Assembly: GCF_008831285.2 (NCBI RefSeq)
Contig: NC_045138.2
Coordinates: 20,989,934-21,053,933, forward strand
Length of the DNA stretch: 64,000 nt
Reading direction: 5' to 3'
Source: Nymphaea colorata
Lineage: Eukaryota; Streptophyta; Magnoliopsida; Nymphaeales; Nymphaeaceae
A model generated the notes under the pieces. That model made no database searches, was not told the DNA's origin, and was given only the letters and a program-made list of their open reading frames with translations. Positions within the stretch are counted from its first letter, which is position 1; every line of letters starts with the position of its first letter. Positions 22,201 through 30,800 of the stretch are shown one piece after another. The position numbers and the translations under genes were made by a program.

Positions 22201-24710
22201 ATACATTGCGAATAATCCAGTAATCCAGTTTTCCATGAGAGAACTAAACATATTGAAGTGGACTATCATTACATTCGGGATCTCGTTCAAGGAGGAACCA
22301 TAACCACCATTCATGTATCATCAGAAGATCAAGCTACAGATGTCTTCACTAAAGCTCTTCCTATTGGTGACTATTCTAGATGTTGTGACAAGTTGAGCAT
22401 GATTAATATGTATGCTGCAGCTTGAGGGGGAGTGTTGAATTAGAAGAGTTTATGTTTCTAGGTGGTTCTTTTGTAATATTTAATAGTTAGGAGGTCTTTT
22501 TAAACATTTATCTATTTTCTGTTGATGTACTTTGTAAATCTCTCTTCAACCCTAATCTCTTTATTATGGAGATTAGGGTTAGTGAATGAGGTTACGTTTT
22601 CTCTCTCTAAGGCTGCTGGCTGTAACAAGAACTAAACACATAGAGGTGGATTGTCATTATGTTCGGGATCTTATAAAAGAAGGTGTGGTGTCTACGGTTC
22701 ATGTAGCTTCTGAAGATCAGGCAGCAGATATGTTTACGAAGGCTCTTCCAATTGGTGATTTCTCTAGATGTTGTGACAAGCTGAGCATGGTTGATATCTA
22801 TGTTCCAGCTTGAGGGGGAGTGTTGAACCAGAAAGTTTATTTTAAGTGTAGTAGTTTTTTATTATTTAAAAGTTGGAGTCTTGTTTTGTCTTTTTACAAC
22901 TTTATGAGGCTCCCTTATGTAACAGCTCTAAACGTGTCCTAACCTCTCTTTAAGTAGAGACTAGGGCACAATAATAAGAATATCTCTTTCATGTCTCTCT
23001 CTCTCTCTCTCTTCCACGTGCAGCATGGCTGATATCTTCATGAGTGTGACTCTTGAAGTGTTTCTATCATTAAGTTCAGGCCTGATTTACACTGGTTTGG
23101 TAATGCTTAAACACATGAGTGCTCCAGCCAATTGTCTATGTAGTGTTAAATTCTTCAAAGGGTACTACGTCGTCAATCTCCATTTTCGAACCCATTTACT
23201 TCTGGTGTCTCAACTTTTCCTTTTCATTAGTCTGACTGGATCTAACAATAATATCTGAGGCAAACTTAATTTAAAACAAAAATAACATGTATAAGAAAAA
23301 CTTCAATGCCTAAAAAAGTGACAAGTATCCCAAGTCTATCTCCCAAATCTATCATTCCAAATTAATTTTCCAATGGACATCTGATTTCTTTAATTTTTTT
23401 TGTCACTTCCTTTATTATTCCTCTGGACCCCAAGAAACATTAATTCCATGGACAACATGAGCCAGTTGATGGTTATAATTATCGTCCACTAGTTGGTAAG
23501 CTCCTCTATGTCACTGTCACTGGATTTGATATAGCTTTGGCAATTAGAAAGTTTGTCAATTTATGAATAAACTGACTAAGGTACACTAGGATGCAGCCAC
23601 AATGATGCTCAGGTACTTAAAGTCTTCCCTTAGTAAACGATTGCTATTTAAGCGAGGATCAACACTTGATATTGTAGCAAACGAAGTAGATTGTCATTAC
23701 ATCCATGACATGGTTCAGGGGGAAATCATCTCCACTATACATCTTGCCTCAAAAGATCCTTACTAAAGTTTTGCCTATTGCGGAGTTTTTTAGATGTTGT
23801 GACAAGCTGAGCATGATTAACATCTATGCTCCAGCTTGAGGGGGAGTGGTGAATAATATTTATGTTAGGTGGTGTTTTGAATGTTTAATAGTTTTAGGAA
23901 CAACTCTTTATTAATAATTGTTTTAGTCTTGGACTTATTTTGTAATTTGTTGGTTTCACCCTCATTCTCCTTTAACATGAGATTAGGGCAAATTAATGAG
24001 TAACGAATTTGTTTCTCTCTCTCTCTCTCTCTCTCTCCCTCTTCTCTTCTCCCTTGTGGACTCACGAAACAATTAGTTCAAGCTTTGATACCATGTGAAA
24101 TTAGTTCTCGAGTACATAACATCAAGATCAAATAAAGAACTTGACAAATAATACCAAAAAACGATTATTTACAAGTGTGCTGGGATATAAAACACCGAAA
24201 CAGTCTTTGTTAGAGGCCAAATGCTTAGAGAAGCATGATAAACAGCAGGGATCCCCTTAAATCTATACAGCTCAAAAATCTAAAAAAGACCAGAAACTGG
24301 GAGAGAAATAAAAAATAAAACATATATATAGAAAAGAAAATAAGCAAAAAAGTTACATATTTAACCTATATACAAAGTACATTTACAACATTATATACAA
24401 TCGCACACACACATCTTTGGACTTTCTTCTGAGCATTCCAACCACACATGCACCCAATCCCCTTTTCTCTCCTCTCTAATACTCTGTTAAGCGTTTGTGT
24501 TTGTATTCACCATGTGTCCTCAATTTCTTTTTTTTTTTTTATTCTCATTGTCTCATGATATGGGAAATTCGTGCAGATTTATATGCACCACTCTCTCCTA
24601 CAATGTCCTGGCATGTACATCTGCCCAATGGAGAGTCTGATAAGCTGAAAGATGAGGATGGATTATCTCCAGAGTTTATCACCATTCTCCGGCATGATTA
24701 CTTTGTCTAG
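7047..24710 (+). CDS. NIPA-like magnesium transporter (DUF803), nine exons
   Basis: A multi-pass membrane protein of the NIPA family. Animal members move Mg2+, and the plant proteins are annotated as probable magnesium transporters of the plasma membrane or endosomes. Exons: 7047-7197, 7294-7350, 7456-7546, 7678-7838, 7972-8099, 8252-8389, 11202-11294, 11420-11537, 24577-24710. All joins keep frame and give 356 aa, normal for the family. Family motifs: SSAFIGSSFILKKKGLKRAG in exon 1, GGYGYLLEPLWWVGM in exon 2, LVTPLGALSI in exon 3, LGCLLCIVGSTVIVLHAP in exon 4, CGPRYGQTNIMVY in exon 5, MSIKAIGIAIKLTVEG in exon 6, ALDTFNAATVSPIYYAMFT in exon 7. The ATG at 7047 follows an in-frame TGA at 7041. 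Introns 3 and 8 use GC donors (AG|GCAAGT). Intron 8 is about 13 kb of nested copia elements. The protein appears intact. Confidence 0.9.
8390..11201 (+). other. Intron 6 of the NIPA-like gene (2.8 kb)
   Basis: AT-rich intron with a canonical GT donor (ATG|GTGAGT) and an AG acceptor (TTTGGCAG). I see no coding remnant or clear terminal repeats inside it. Confidence 0.75.
11888..12193 (-). repeat. E1 left LTR (3' LTR of the minus-strand element)
   Basis: About 306 bp, alignable along its length with 24094-24390. Shared landmarks are ATAAAGAACTTGATAAACAATAC, a TTATCAGAGGCC / TGTTAGAGGCC block, an AAAAT(A)AAA-rich centre and ACAT.TTTAA.CTAT near the end. Ends are inferred from the alignment and from TG...CA. 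Confidence 0.75.
12245..12450 (-). pseudogene. E1 RNase H / pol C-terminal relic
   Basis: Read on the minus strand it contains KHIEMDCHHARE, matching the copia RNase H end (normally HERTKHIE.DCH..R), followed after a frameshift by QLVEIFTKAL, matching the ADIFTKAL motif. No longer open over its length. Confidence 0.8.
12837..13249 (+). repeat. Possible LTR fragment of another retroelement
   Basis: Starts TGTTAGAATTTAAGG and carries a plausible promoter (CTTTTATAAATAAGGGAC) about 290 bp in, then runs into the insertion point of E2 at 13250. This looks like an LTR interrupted or truncated by E2, but I found no partner copy in the window. Confidence 0.4.
13250..13451 (+). repeat. E2 5' LTR
   Basis: 202 bp, begins TGTTGAATCAGAAAG and ends CACGTGCAACA, immediately before the primer-binding site. 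Confidence 0.92.
13678..13778 (+). repeat. 51-bp tandem duplication in the E2 leader
   Basis: The unit beginning CAAGGTCTGAAGATC is at 13678-13728 and again from 13729. It lies between the primer site and gag. A second small direct repeat (TTGCAGTCAAAGGCAG) follows at about 13787-13825. Confidence 0.85.
14282..14925 (+). pseudogene. E2 gag, N-terminal part, broken
   Basis: The N-terminal domain is readable: NPFSYGSTVKLDGHNYELWS (positions about 14346-14405) is the typical copia Gag opening. The frame is interrupted by TAG at 14495 and TAG at about 14595, both where a Trp (TGG) codon would fit. It resumes with sequences like MVAKFLACLSPKYA and LSDAYNRLSRL before a further stop near 14923. Confidence 0.85.
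14935..16248 (+). pseudogene. E2 gag zinc knuckle, protease and integrase core
   Basis: One open stretch of about 437 codons. In order: a glycine/arginine-rich segment, a CCHC knuckle (CTYCGKIGHLEDRC, about residues 38-51), the protease active site WIIDSGASRHF, the GAG-pre-integrase HLRLGHPS motif, and the integrase catalytic core (DLLHVDVWGP, RTDNALEF, QQNGVAERKH). It ends at a TAA where a Gln codon (CAA) would fit. It is therefore a fragment of the normal 1,300-1,500 residue polyprotein and not functional alone. Confidence 0.93.
16321..16893 (+). pseudogene. E2 integrase C-terminal region, broken
   Basis: Continues the integrase: AYLTNRLPSS-type motif, VFGCTCFVHI, and VFVGYPKNQKGYKCFDP, the copia integrase tail. 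A TGA lies just upstream where Trp would fit, and after about 16860 the frame shifts relative to the following RT segment. The linker is proline/serine rich. Confidence 0.9.
17009..18297 (+). pseudogene. E2 reverse transcriptase and RNase H, interrupted by E3
   Basis: RT motifs TWELVDLP, GSKWVFTVKY, YKARLVTKGYTQ, FETFSPVARL, QLDVKNVFLYNDL, YGLKQSPRAWF and the catalytic YVDDIIL (about 17523), then RNase H SDADYAG, STTGFCIF, SRSSAESEYRA and YIANNPVFHER. The E3 LTR starts at 18298 inside codons for HERT. The last residues read through to 18367 in E3 LTR sequence are not native. The C-terminal 60 codons resume at 22633 beyond E3. RT appears to lack one codon before FFETFSP compared with E3. Confidence 0.93.
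18298..18491 (+). repeat. E3 5' LTR
   Basis: Begins TGTTGAATTAGAAGAG, ends GGCTGTTACA, directly followed by the primer-binding site. Confidence 0.95.
19177..19236. repeat. (TA)n microsatellite in the E3 leader
   Basis: About 55-60 bp of uninterrupted TA repeats between the E3 primer site and its gag start, absent from the corresponding part of E2. Confidence 0.95.
19343..20056 (+). pseudogene. E3 gag (internally deleted) and protease
   Basis: Starts with a Gag opening (NLFSYGFTVKLDA), then jumps directly to KLEDRCWDKLGRP, i.e. the second half of the CCHC knuckle. Compared with E2 about 650 bp of gag and the first knuckle cysteines are missing. The protease site WIIDSGASRHF is present. The end of this segment runs into a duplicated block (20042-20093). 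Confidence 0.9.
20042..20140 (+). repeat. E3 rearrangement: 52-bp direct plus 47-bp inverted duplication
   Basis: 20042-20093 repeats 19888-19939 (starting TATGACAATTCCTAATG) in direct orientation. It is followed at once by 20094-20140, which is the reverse complement of about 20368-20414 in the integrase region (AGGACCCCACACATCAAC against GTTGATGTGTGGGGTCCT) with one mismatch. Direct and inverted copies of two distant segments joined end to end point to template switching. Confidence 0.93.
20209..20703 (+). pseudogene. E3 integrase core, truncated
   Basis: HLRLGHPS, FDLLHVDVWGP, VDDYSRVTWVF, RTDNALKF and QQNGVAE are readable, then a TGA replaces the Arg codon of the ERKH motif. Soon after, at about 20757, the sequence jumps to the RT linker, so the integrase C-terminal part is deleted (about 600 bp relative to E2). 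Confidence 0.92.
20933..22430 (+). pseudogene. E3 reverse transcriptase and RNase H, broken
   Basis: RT motifs GSKWVFTVKYNSDG, FETFSPVARL, YGLKQSPRAWF and catalytic YVDDIILTG (about 21462) are present. A TAA at 21602 interrupts after FLGIEVARNG. RNase H motifs (SDADYAG, SRSSAESEYRA) follow. An 8-bp tandem duplication (AATCCAGT twice, about 22210-22227) shifts the frame before the HERTKHIE motif. The product is about 80% identical by eye to the E2 RT, so E2 and E3 are sister families with different LTRs. Confidence 0.93.
22433..22627 (+). repeat. E3 3' LTR
   Basis: 195 bp copy of 18298-18491, preceded by the polypurine tract and followed by the AGAAC duplication. Confidence 0.95.
22628..22813 (+). 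pseudogene. E2 RNase H C-terminus (continuation after E3)
   Basis: Reads ERTKHIEVDCHYVRD, then ADMFTKALP and RCCDKLSMVDIY before a TGA and the E2 polypurine tract. Joined in frame to 17009-18297 once E3 and one AGAAC copy are discounted. Confidence 0.93.
22821..23025 (+). repeat. E2 3' LTR
   Basis: About 205 bp copy of 13250-13451, begins TGTTGAACCAGAAAG and ends CACGTGCAGCA. Confidence 0.92.
23026..23453. other. Unassigned sequence between E2 and E4
   Basis: Presumably host sequence of E1 or another relic into which E2 inserted. AT-rich, no coding match recognised apart from a weak ADIF-like reading at the very start. Confidence 0.4.
23454..24065 (+). mobile_element. Copia remnant E4 (RT end, RNase H, 3' LTR)
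   Basis: Plus-strand relic with PLVGKLLYVTVT, then KVHWDAA-like codons in disrupted frames. A deletion joins the LDIVA motif directly to EVDCHYIHD. The end RCCDKLSMINIYAPA is followed by the polypurine tract GAGGGGGAG and an LTR-like sequence from about 23848 (TGGTGAATAATATT) to about 24065, including a (CT)n run. The 5' half and partner LTR are missing. Confidence 0.8.
24094..24390 (-). repeat. E1 right LTR (5' LTR of the minus-strand element)
   Basis: About 297 bp, begins TGTGAAATTAG, ends TTTACAACA, and abuts the primer-binding site at 24082-24093 on its inner side, which fixes the element orientation as minus. Confidence 0.75.
24577..24710 (+). CDS. Last exon of the NIPA-like gene
   Basis: After the acceptor TTCGTGCAG the sequence reads on from the single base left by exon 8 and gives a 44-codon tail beginning DLYAPLSPTMSW and ending in a TAG at 24708-24710. 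The acidic, hydrophilic tail with an LSP...W motif and a basic-aromatic end is like the cytosolic C-termini I recall for this NIPA clade; that family comparison is from memory. It lies about 190 bp beyond the right LTR of the outer copia element. Alternative: intron 8 is not removed, giving a stop in the intron after about 25 extra residues. Confidence 0.75.
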
Positions 24711-27700
24711 AGGTGCTTGTAAATTTTCTGTGGACAGACTCAAGCTTCGAGAGCGACGAGGGTCCTAGTGATCAAATCAAATACCACCACTGAACCAATG
24801 AAATTGTGAAGGCTTTGATGTCGATTGTGGTTTGGTGTTTGCTTATGGGCTGTCATTCGATGATGTAGCATTGAAAGATCCAGAACATCACTCCGCATGC
24901 TCATCTAAAGTGCATCAGCAGCTCGAGATCAGTGCTTGCTCTATCCAAAGCTTTACTCGTTTTCGTTTCATTTTGGCCCATTCTGCTCCTTTGTAACAGC
25001 AAGGTTGCCTGCTGTTGATGCTTTTGTGAATTTTGGTTTCCATTATATTCATTTTATGTTTCTGACTGCAGATGGCTTCATTTTTGTTGCCTGTACAGGT
25101 TGAAAAATGATGCAGGGACTGTATATTAGCATTCTAATTTTATATGGAAGTGCAGTTTTCTATTTAACTTATGTTTTCCTTCAAATGTTTGCTGCAACAT
25201 AACTAACGGAACAACTAAAAGCAAAATGAGAGAACGCATCAGTGGTAAAAAGGGCTACGTGGCAGTGCACGGGTGTATAAAGCTTTTGTACTGCTCATTC
25301 TTACCTAGTTTTAAACTTTGGGCGTGAAGCGTTACTTGCTTTGCCCTTTTTTATGTGCAAGGATGTGCATGGGATCATATCAAATGTGCCGTGTACGTAT
25401 GTATTTTTCGGGTACCAAGTCTACAATCCCATAATTGATCACCATGTTTCAGTTTTGTGGCACACTGAGATCCTGTGGTGTACCATCAACTTGGTGGTAT
25501 CCATAATCCAAACTTACCAGATAGATAGAGGCTCTTGTAAGCTGGTTATGATGATCTCCGGTCGACCAAAGCGATTAGAATGATATGATGCCGTAGGAAA
25601 GGACTGAGGTCATGGATAAATCTGAACATGTTTTAATGTAAGCTGCTGAATATCGCTAAAGGAATTTCAAGATCTGCTTACACCTTTGAACAAGTGATTT
25701 TCTCGTCCTCTGTGATCATTCCCCAAGTTCTAGAAAGCTGTTTAGAACCTATCCTTCGGTTGGTACGGGAGGAAAAACGTATCTTATCATGCTCATTTTG
25801 CGCTTGAGATCTGCTCAAAATCTTCCGAGTTACCTTCTGCAGAACTTTATTTGCATTCTGCTAATTAGAAGTTTGGTGCACAGTAAATTGGTTTCTAAGA
25901 AAATATGAAGTGATATAAAAGCTACCTTCAGCTATATTATTTTGGCATTTGAGGTTGTTTGTCTTTCCGCAATGTAGTATCACCAAGACACCAAGACTTT
26001 TACTCTAAGAAACGCAACTATGCATGAAAGTCTTCAAGTCGTCTACTTTTTTTCTCTATCGTAAGATTATATGTGCAAGACTATATTAAGATGCAGAACC
26101 ACCGTAAAAGAGAGGCTTAAAATCTGTGGGATATAAACTCTCAGGGACACGGTGCTCTGTGATGCACATGATGAGGAGCATATTGGAGCCCTTACCGTCT
26201 TGCAGGGCAGGTGTGCACCCACCAACAAAACCCACAAAAAGGATTTATTGCTTATTTTCCTGTTGTTAGTATCTAAATCTACTTGCATGAGACCCTTGAA
26301 AATGGTTATGAGAACCTCCTAACATGCGCAGATGGGCAGCATCAATCCCACAATTTCAGGTTGCCGAGTATGGTCGAGTAAAAACCTTATCTGCAAGACT
26401 ATAGGAGAACACCTTCTGAATCGCAATATACTAAGTTGATTATTGACCATGTAAATAAGATTTCTTCTGTTCATTTGATTAAAACACAACGGTTTTAAGG
26501 GATACAAAAATGCTTGAATCCCACGAGATTGACAACATCTTCATGACCATTGTTCTTTGAAATGTAGTAATGGGATTCCGAGCATCCGATGTAATCCTGC
26601 CAGGGGGTAGGCCTCCAGTTATTCAAGGTCCATTTTCATGTGCGTCTCACTACCAAATGGCCAAGTATGGTGGGCATTTACATTCGCAAGGTATACGTGC
26701 GGTTTTGAAAATAGGTTTTGAAGCTGATATCAACTAACAGCATGCAGCGGTCCTAACAGATGGTCCTACCAGTAAGAATGCAAGTAGCTATTTCCTCAAA
26801 GAATGCAAGAAGGGATTTAAACACACAACTTATAACAGATGCAAATCCAGCTATAGTATTTCCATAACCAGGTATGGAATTCCTGTACTGAACACTTCTT
26901 GAGATACCCGTATGACGAAGACTATAATGTACTTTCAGACGTGGATGAGAACGGGGACCTGTCAAGAACCATTCCTGATAATACAGGATAGAGAAATAAT
27001 CATAAATGGCTGCTGCCTATACCATACCAGAGGTAAGGATGGTACAGGAAGGAAGAAAGGTTGTCCAGGAGGAACTTTTGGTTCAAATGCCTTAGAAAAA
27101 TGGAACATACTCTTCCTGGAAAAAAGAGGTATTGGAAGTATTCATGAGGACATAATTGCCACCCACGGCTGAAATGGTTAACCTCTAACAATGTTGGATG
27201 GTAGAAAGGCTCAATGGAGCTGTAAGGGGGAGAAACAAAATATAAGACCAGAAAGGCAATGGAACTTTTCTCATAGCATAGCTTCCTAATCTGAACACAG
27301 TTCAGGAAGAGTGCAGCTTGTTTCAGAACTCCCAGTCAAGAATTAACCTGTCTTGGCTGACGAAATCAATTTTCCAATCTTATTGTATCGTTTGTATTTA
27401 CGCTGCCGCTGTGGTCCATCCTTTTTTTTTTCTCTTGTTTTCGGCTCCTTCAATGTGGTTTTGTAGACGTTCACCCTTTCATAACAGTTGAGGGTTAATC
27501 TCTCAGCAGTCTTTGCATTTCGCTGCCTCCTACCTGCAGCAGTCTTGCATAGAAAAAGAAAAACAACGAAACGTGAAATATACATTATTTCCATTTAACT
27601 TAAGCACATACACAAGCTGATGCAGCAACACTTGGTAAAAACAGAAGGTTTCCCAAACAGCAAGCTCTTTTACTATCATCATAACTGCTTCACTACCAAA

Positions 27701-27821
27701 GCAAACATCAGGCTGCCAATAGTTTCAAGAGAGCGAACAGTTCTATCCCCAAACAAGATGTTGATTTATGTGATTTGTGCATGGGGACAGTCCAAATGGA
27801 TAACATATAAAATTCAGAGAC
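24711..27821. other. Intergenic region between convergent NIPA-like and EDRF1-like genes
   Basis: Holds the 3' UTR of the NIPA-like gene (from 24711) and that of the EDRF1-like gene (down from 27821). Short ORFs here (for example 25341-25583 plus, 26912-27172 plus, 27343-27594 minus) have no recognised similarity. The last is lysine/arginine-rich and could be an alternative 3' exon of the EDRF1-like gene, but nothing shows this. Confidence 0.6.
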
Positions 27822-30800
27822 TCAGGATGCCCATAACTCGTACATTCCATTCAATTGTGCTACACCAACAGGTTTAAGGGACATACGATATATCTCCTTG
27901 AGCTTCCTAACATCACAACCCCTGTTAGGAACACCTTGATGGATATCAGTCGATTTATTGGTATTTCCAGCCAGTGCACTTGATAACATCTTCTTCAGCA
28001 ATGACTGTAACTGGTCAAAAAATGTCTTACAAATCACAGTCAGGTCACTTTCTACCACATCATCACTCGGTTCTCCCACAACCACATGTCGCCCTTCAAG
28101 CAGATGCATTAATGCCGTCTCCAACATCTGCAATAAATGCCATTAGAATCTCATTCCGTTGCTCAATATGAAGGTGAACAGTCACTAAAATTGTCATAAA
28201 GATGAGAATCAAACAATTAACTGAAACTTGAGGCATAATGATCAGATCCTGACATAAAATTATGGTGGTTCTGTCAAAAATGATCGGTCCTGGATAAGTA
28301 TAAACCCTATTCTAGTAGCAGAGCATGAAACTTCATTATGGATATGACGACAAATTGCTAATTGAATATGTCATGGGCTGATAGATTCAAGCTGCAGCAC
28401 CTACAGAAACAACAAGCAAGGTTTGACCACACAAGTTGGATAAGCAATTTGCAAAGGAGTCCTCTCAGGCAACCAACCACAAGAGAACGAAAACACAAAA
28501 GAGAAAGGGAAGGCAACAGATCGTTTCAAGGACAAGATTTCGTTAAGCAAGAGGATAAAGTCGCATAAGGAAATATCTCTCAAATTGATAGAATTAACCT
28601 GTGGCATGCCTCACAAGGATGAAAACGCCAGCTTTCAACCATCTAATTAATCACAAGGAAGCATGAAAGCAGAAGAGCTTGGCAGGCAACAGATTACATG
28701 AAGACAGGAACTGATTAAGCAAGAGGAAAGAGTGGCATTAGGTGCACAAATCTCCCTTGATTCTAGAGCATGCAAGATCAAGATGAAGTGCCTTGCTTCT
28801 TTTCCCACTCCAGACAGTAAAGGACCATCAGCGAGCTATTCAGAAATACTTACAAGGCCATAGGCCCGTGTGAGTTAGCCAAGACCATGGTAGGCTATAT
28901 TAGAAGGGTTGAAATGCAAGCAAAAAAGTAAGGGTGTCACAGAATATATTCTACCTACAAGAAACAAGGCCCGCTTCAAAATGTCCCTCTCCTATCTCAA
29001 GTATATAGGTTTTGGCCAGGTCGATGATTTTATTCTACCTGGATAAATGCTGCCAATCCTGCAGAAGTGAATATGCATAACAAATGCGATGGAAGCAAAC
29101 CAAAGGGTTATATTCAATCAAATATTTGCAATTTGAAGAAGATTACAAAAAACTGAGGCATCATTTGCCTTCAAGGACTAAAATTTGAACTAACATAGAA
29201 AGGCAACCTATTTACTTTGGAGACTAGTTTGATGGGGTGAGCTCGTTATGACCAGAAATATTTTTTCTTCTCCCCTTTCCTGAAAAAGGTATAAACTAAG
29301 AACGACCAATGGAGCTTAAAGGCTTGGTTTCTTTGAGAAGGTGACTAATAGATTGATTTCTTGGTAGTCAGTAGGAAATTTGAGTGCATAATCACATCCA
29401 TCTTGTTATATCACAGACACAGCTGCAAACACAAGGACACAACCATGATGAGAGGACTTGTACAGAAGGAAAAAAAAGGAGTATTTACACTCAATACGGG
29501 TATTTCTGTGACAGCCTTCTTGCATCTCTGCAGCCTCAAATTCAAAATATGCCAATCCACCATGCTAAAGAAAAAATAGTGAGATGTCTTGGCATCTTTT
29601 CAAACCCTAAAAGAATAAAAAACAAGCAAACACATGGAAGCTAACCGCCCAAAAAAACACATGAACATCTGCAAATAAAAATATTCACTTTCCTTAAGAC
29701 TTGCAAGGTTTAGCATAAGAGAACAAAGAAAAATAAAAAAAGATCAAGAGAAAAAAACAATCAAAAATCAAAATTATAACTTTTTAAGTAGACAGCTTCT
29801 GATTGGCAGATATGCAGAAGATAACAAGTTATTGCATAACTACGTATGTCTCATGAGTTGCTTTAGGAAACATACCATGCTTGGATGAATAGAATTTGAT
29901 AACCTTGAAGCTAGATTGGAACGCTCCAAGAGAATTTTCATGTACATAATAGGATGTGATTTTGGACCATAAAATTCAATTGCCTTTTGCCAGCTCCTCT
30001 CCGCCAGAGAGGCATATCTTTTGAGCTTCTGCAGATGGTTAGACTTAGATCTGATTTTTATGGCACTTGTGATTCCATCTAAAATCTTTAAACAGCAATC
30101 TCTATGGTAAGAACCAAGTTGAAAATATGCAAAAGCAGCTTCTTGTGCACGCAATTCACCCAGTGACTCATATGTAGATATAGCTTCTCGAGTAGCATCA
30201 CTAGCTGAAATTTCACGTTTTCTTGGTTCCTTACCATACGTTTTCCGTTCACTGATACTGCTGCAACCAACCAGCAGATCAGTAATACTGGCATTACCAT
30301 AAACCTCTGCAGTTGTATCCTCTCTTGCCAAAAGCATCCCAAGCCTCAAATAAGTATGAGCATACTGTGTACAGACTTCATTTGAGAGGCTCAACAATTC
30401 CGATGTCAATGCTTCTTTGCAATATGTTAATTCTGTCCTGGCTGCACAATAATATTTCAGTGCCTCTCTGTACTCGGATTTCGCATTCTCTACAACTTGC
30501 TTATAGGTGTTCCCCAGCACACCATATTTCCTGAGATCATCCAGCTTAGACACCATAGCCTCAGCTAATGCTCTTCTTCCATGACCTAAGTTACAGTTGA
30601 TCAATATTATGTTAGTCAAGTCAGAAACTTCTCTAAAGGCTGTTATTGCATCTGAAAAAGCAAGTTCAGCATTTCCCAGGTCCCCATGATCAAGTAGATA
30701 TCGACCCAATTCATTGCATACCCAACCCTTCTTTTTAGATGCAGACTGTATTTCTTGAGAAGCAGCCGAAATGCCGCTTATTGCCTCCCTTGATGCATCA

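Larger units (their letters stand above)
18298..22627 (+). mobile_element. Ty1/copia retrotransposon E3 nested in E2
   Basis: LTRs at 18298-18491 (194 bp) and 22433-22627 (195 bp) differ by only about eight changes. A perfect 5-bp target duplication AGAAC is at 18293-18297 and 22628-22632, falling in the E2 HERT codons. TGGTATCAGAGCC follows the left LTR at 18492, and GAGGGGGAG precedes the right LTR at 22424-22432. At about 4.3 kb it is short for a copia element because of internal deletions in gag and between integrase and RT. It cannot encode its own proteins intact. Confidence 0.96.
13250..23025 (+). mobile_element. Ty1/copia retrotransposon E2 (plus strand), host of E3
   Basis: LTRs at 13250-13451 and 22821-23025 share about 93% of bases by eye. 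TGGTATCAGAGCC (primer site) follows the left LTR at 13452, and the polypurine tract GAGGGGGAG precedes the right LTR at 22812-22820. Flanks are TGGTT (13245-13249) and TGGCT (23026-23030), a probable target duplication with one change. Internal order is gag, protease, integrase, RT, RNase H, i.e. copia. Several stops and a frameshift break the polyprotein. E3 (18298-22627) is inserted in its RNase H. Confidence 0.93.
11888..24390 (-). mobile_element. Outer Ty1/copia element (E1), minus strand, interrupted by nested insertions
   Basis: Two related terminal repeats lie at about 11888-12193 and 24094-24390. Both start TGT(A/G)(A)GAAAT.AG.T, contain AATAAAGAACTTGA(T/C)AAA, and end in AACA. Directly beside the right repeat, 24082-24093 reads GCTTTGATACCA, which on the minus strand is TGGTATCAAAGC, the plant initiator-Met tRNA primer site. 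Beside the left repeat is minus-strand RNase H coding relic (12245-12450). The two LTRs are strongly diverged, so this is the oldest layer. I found no clear target-site duplication. It sits wholly in intron 8 of the NIPA gene. Confidence 0.82.
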
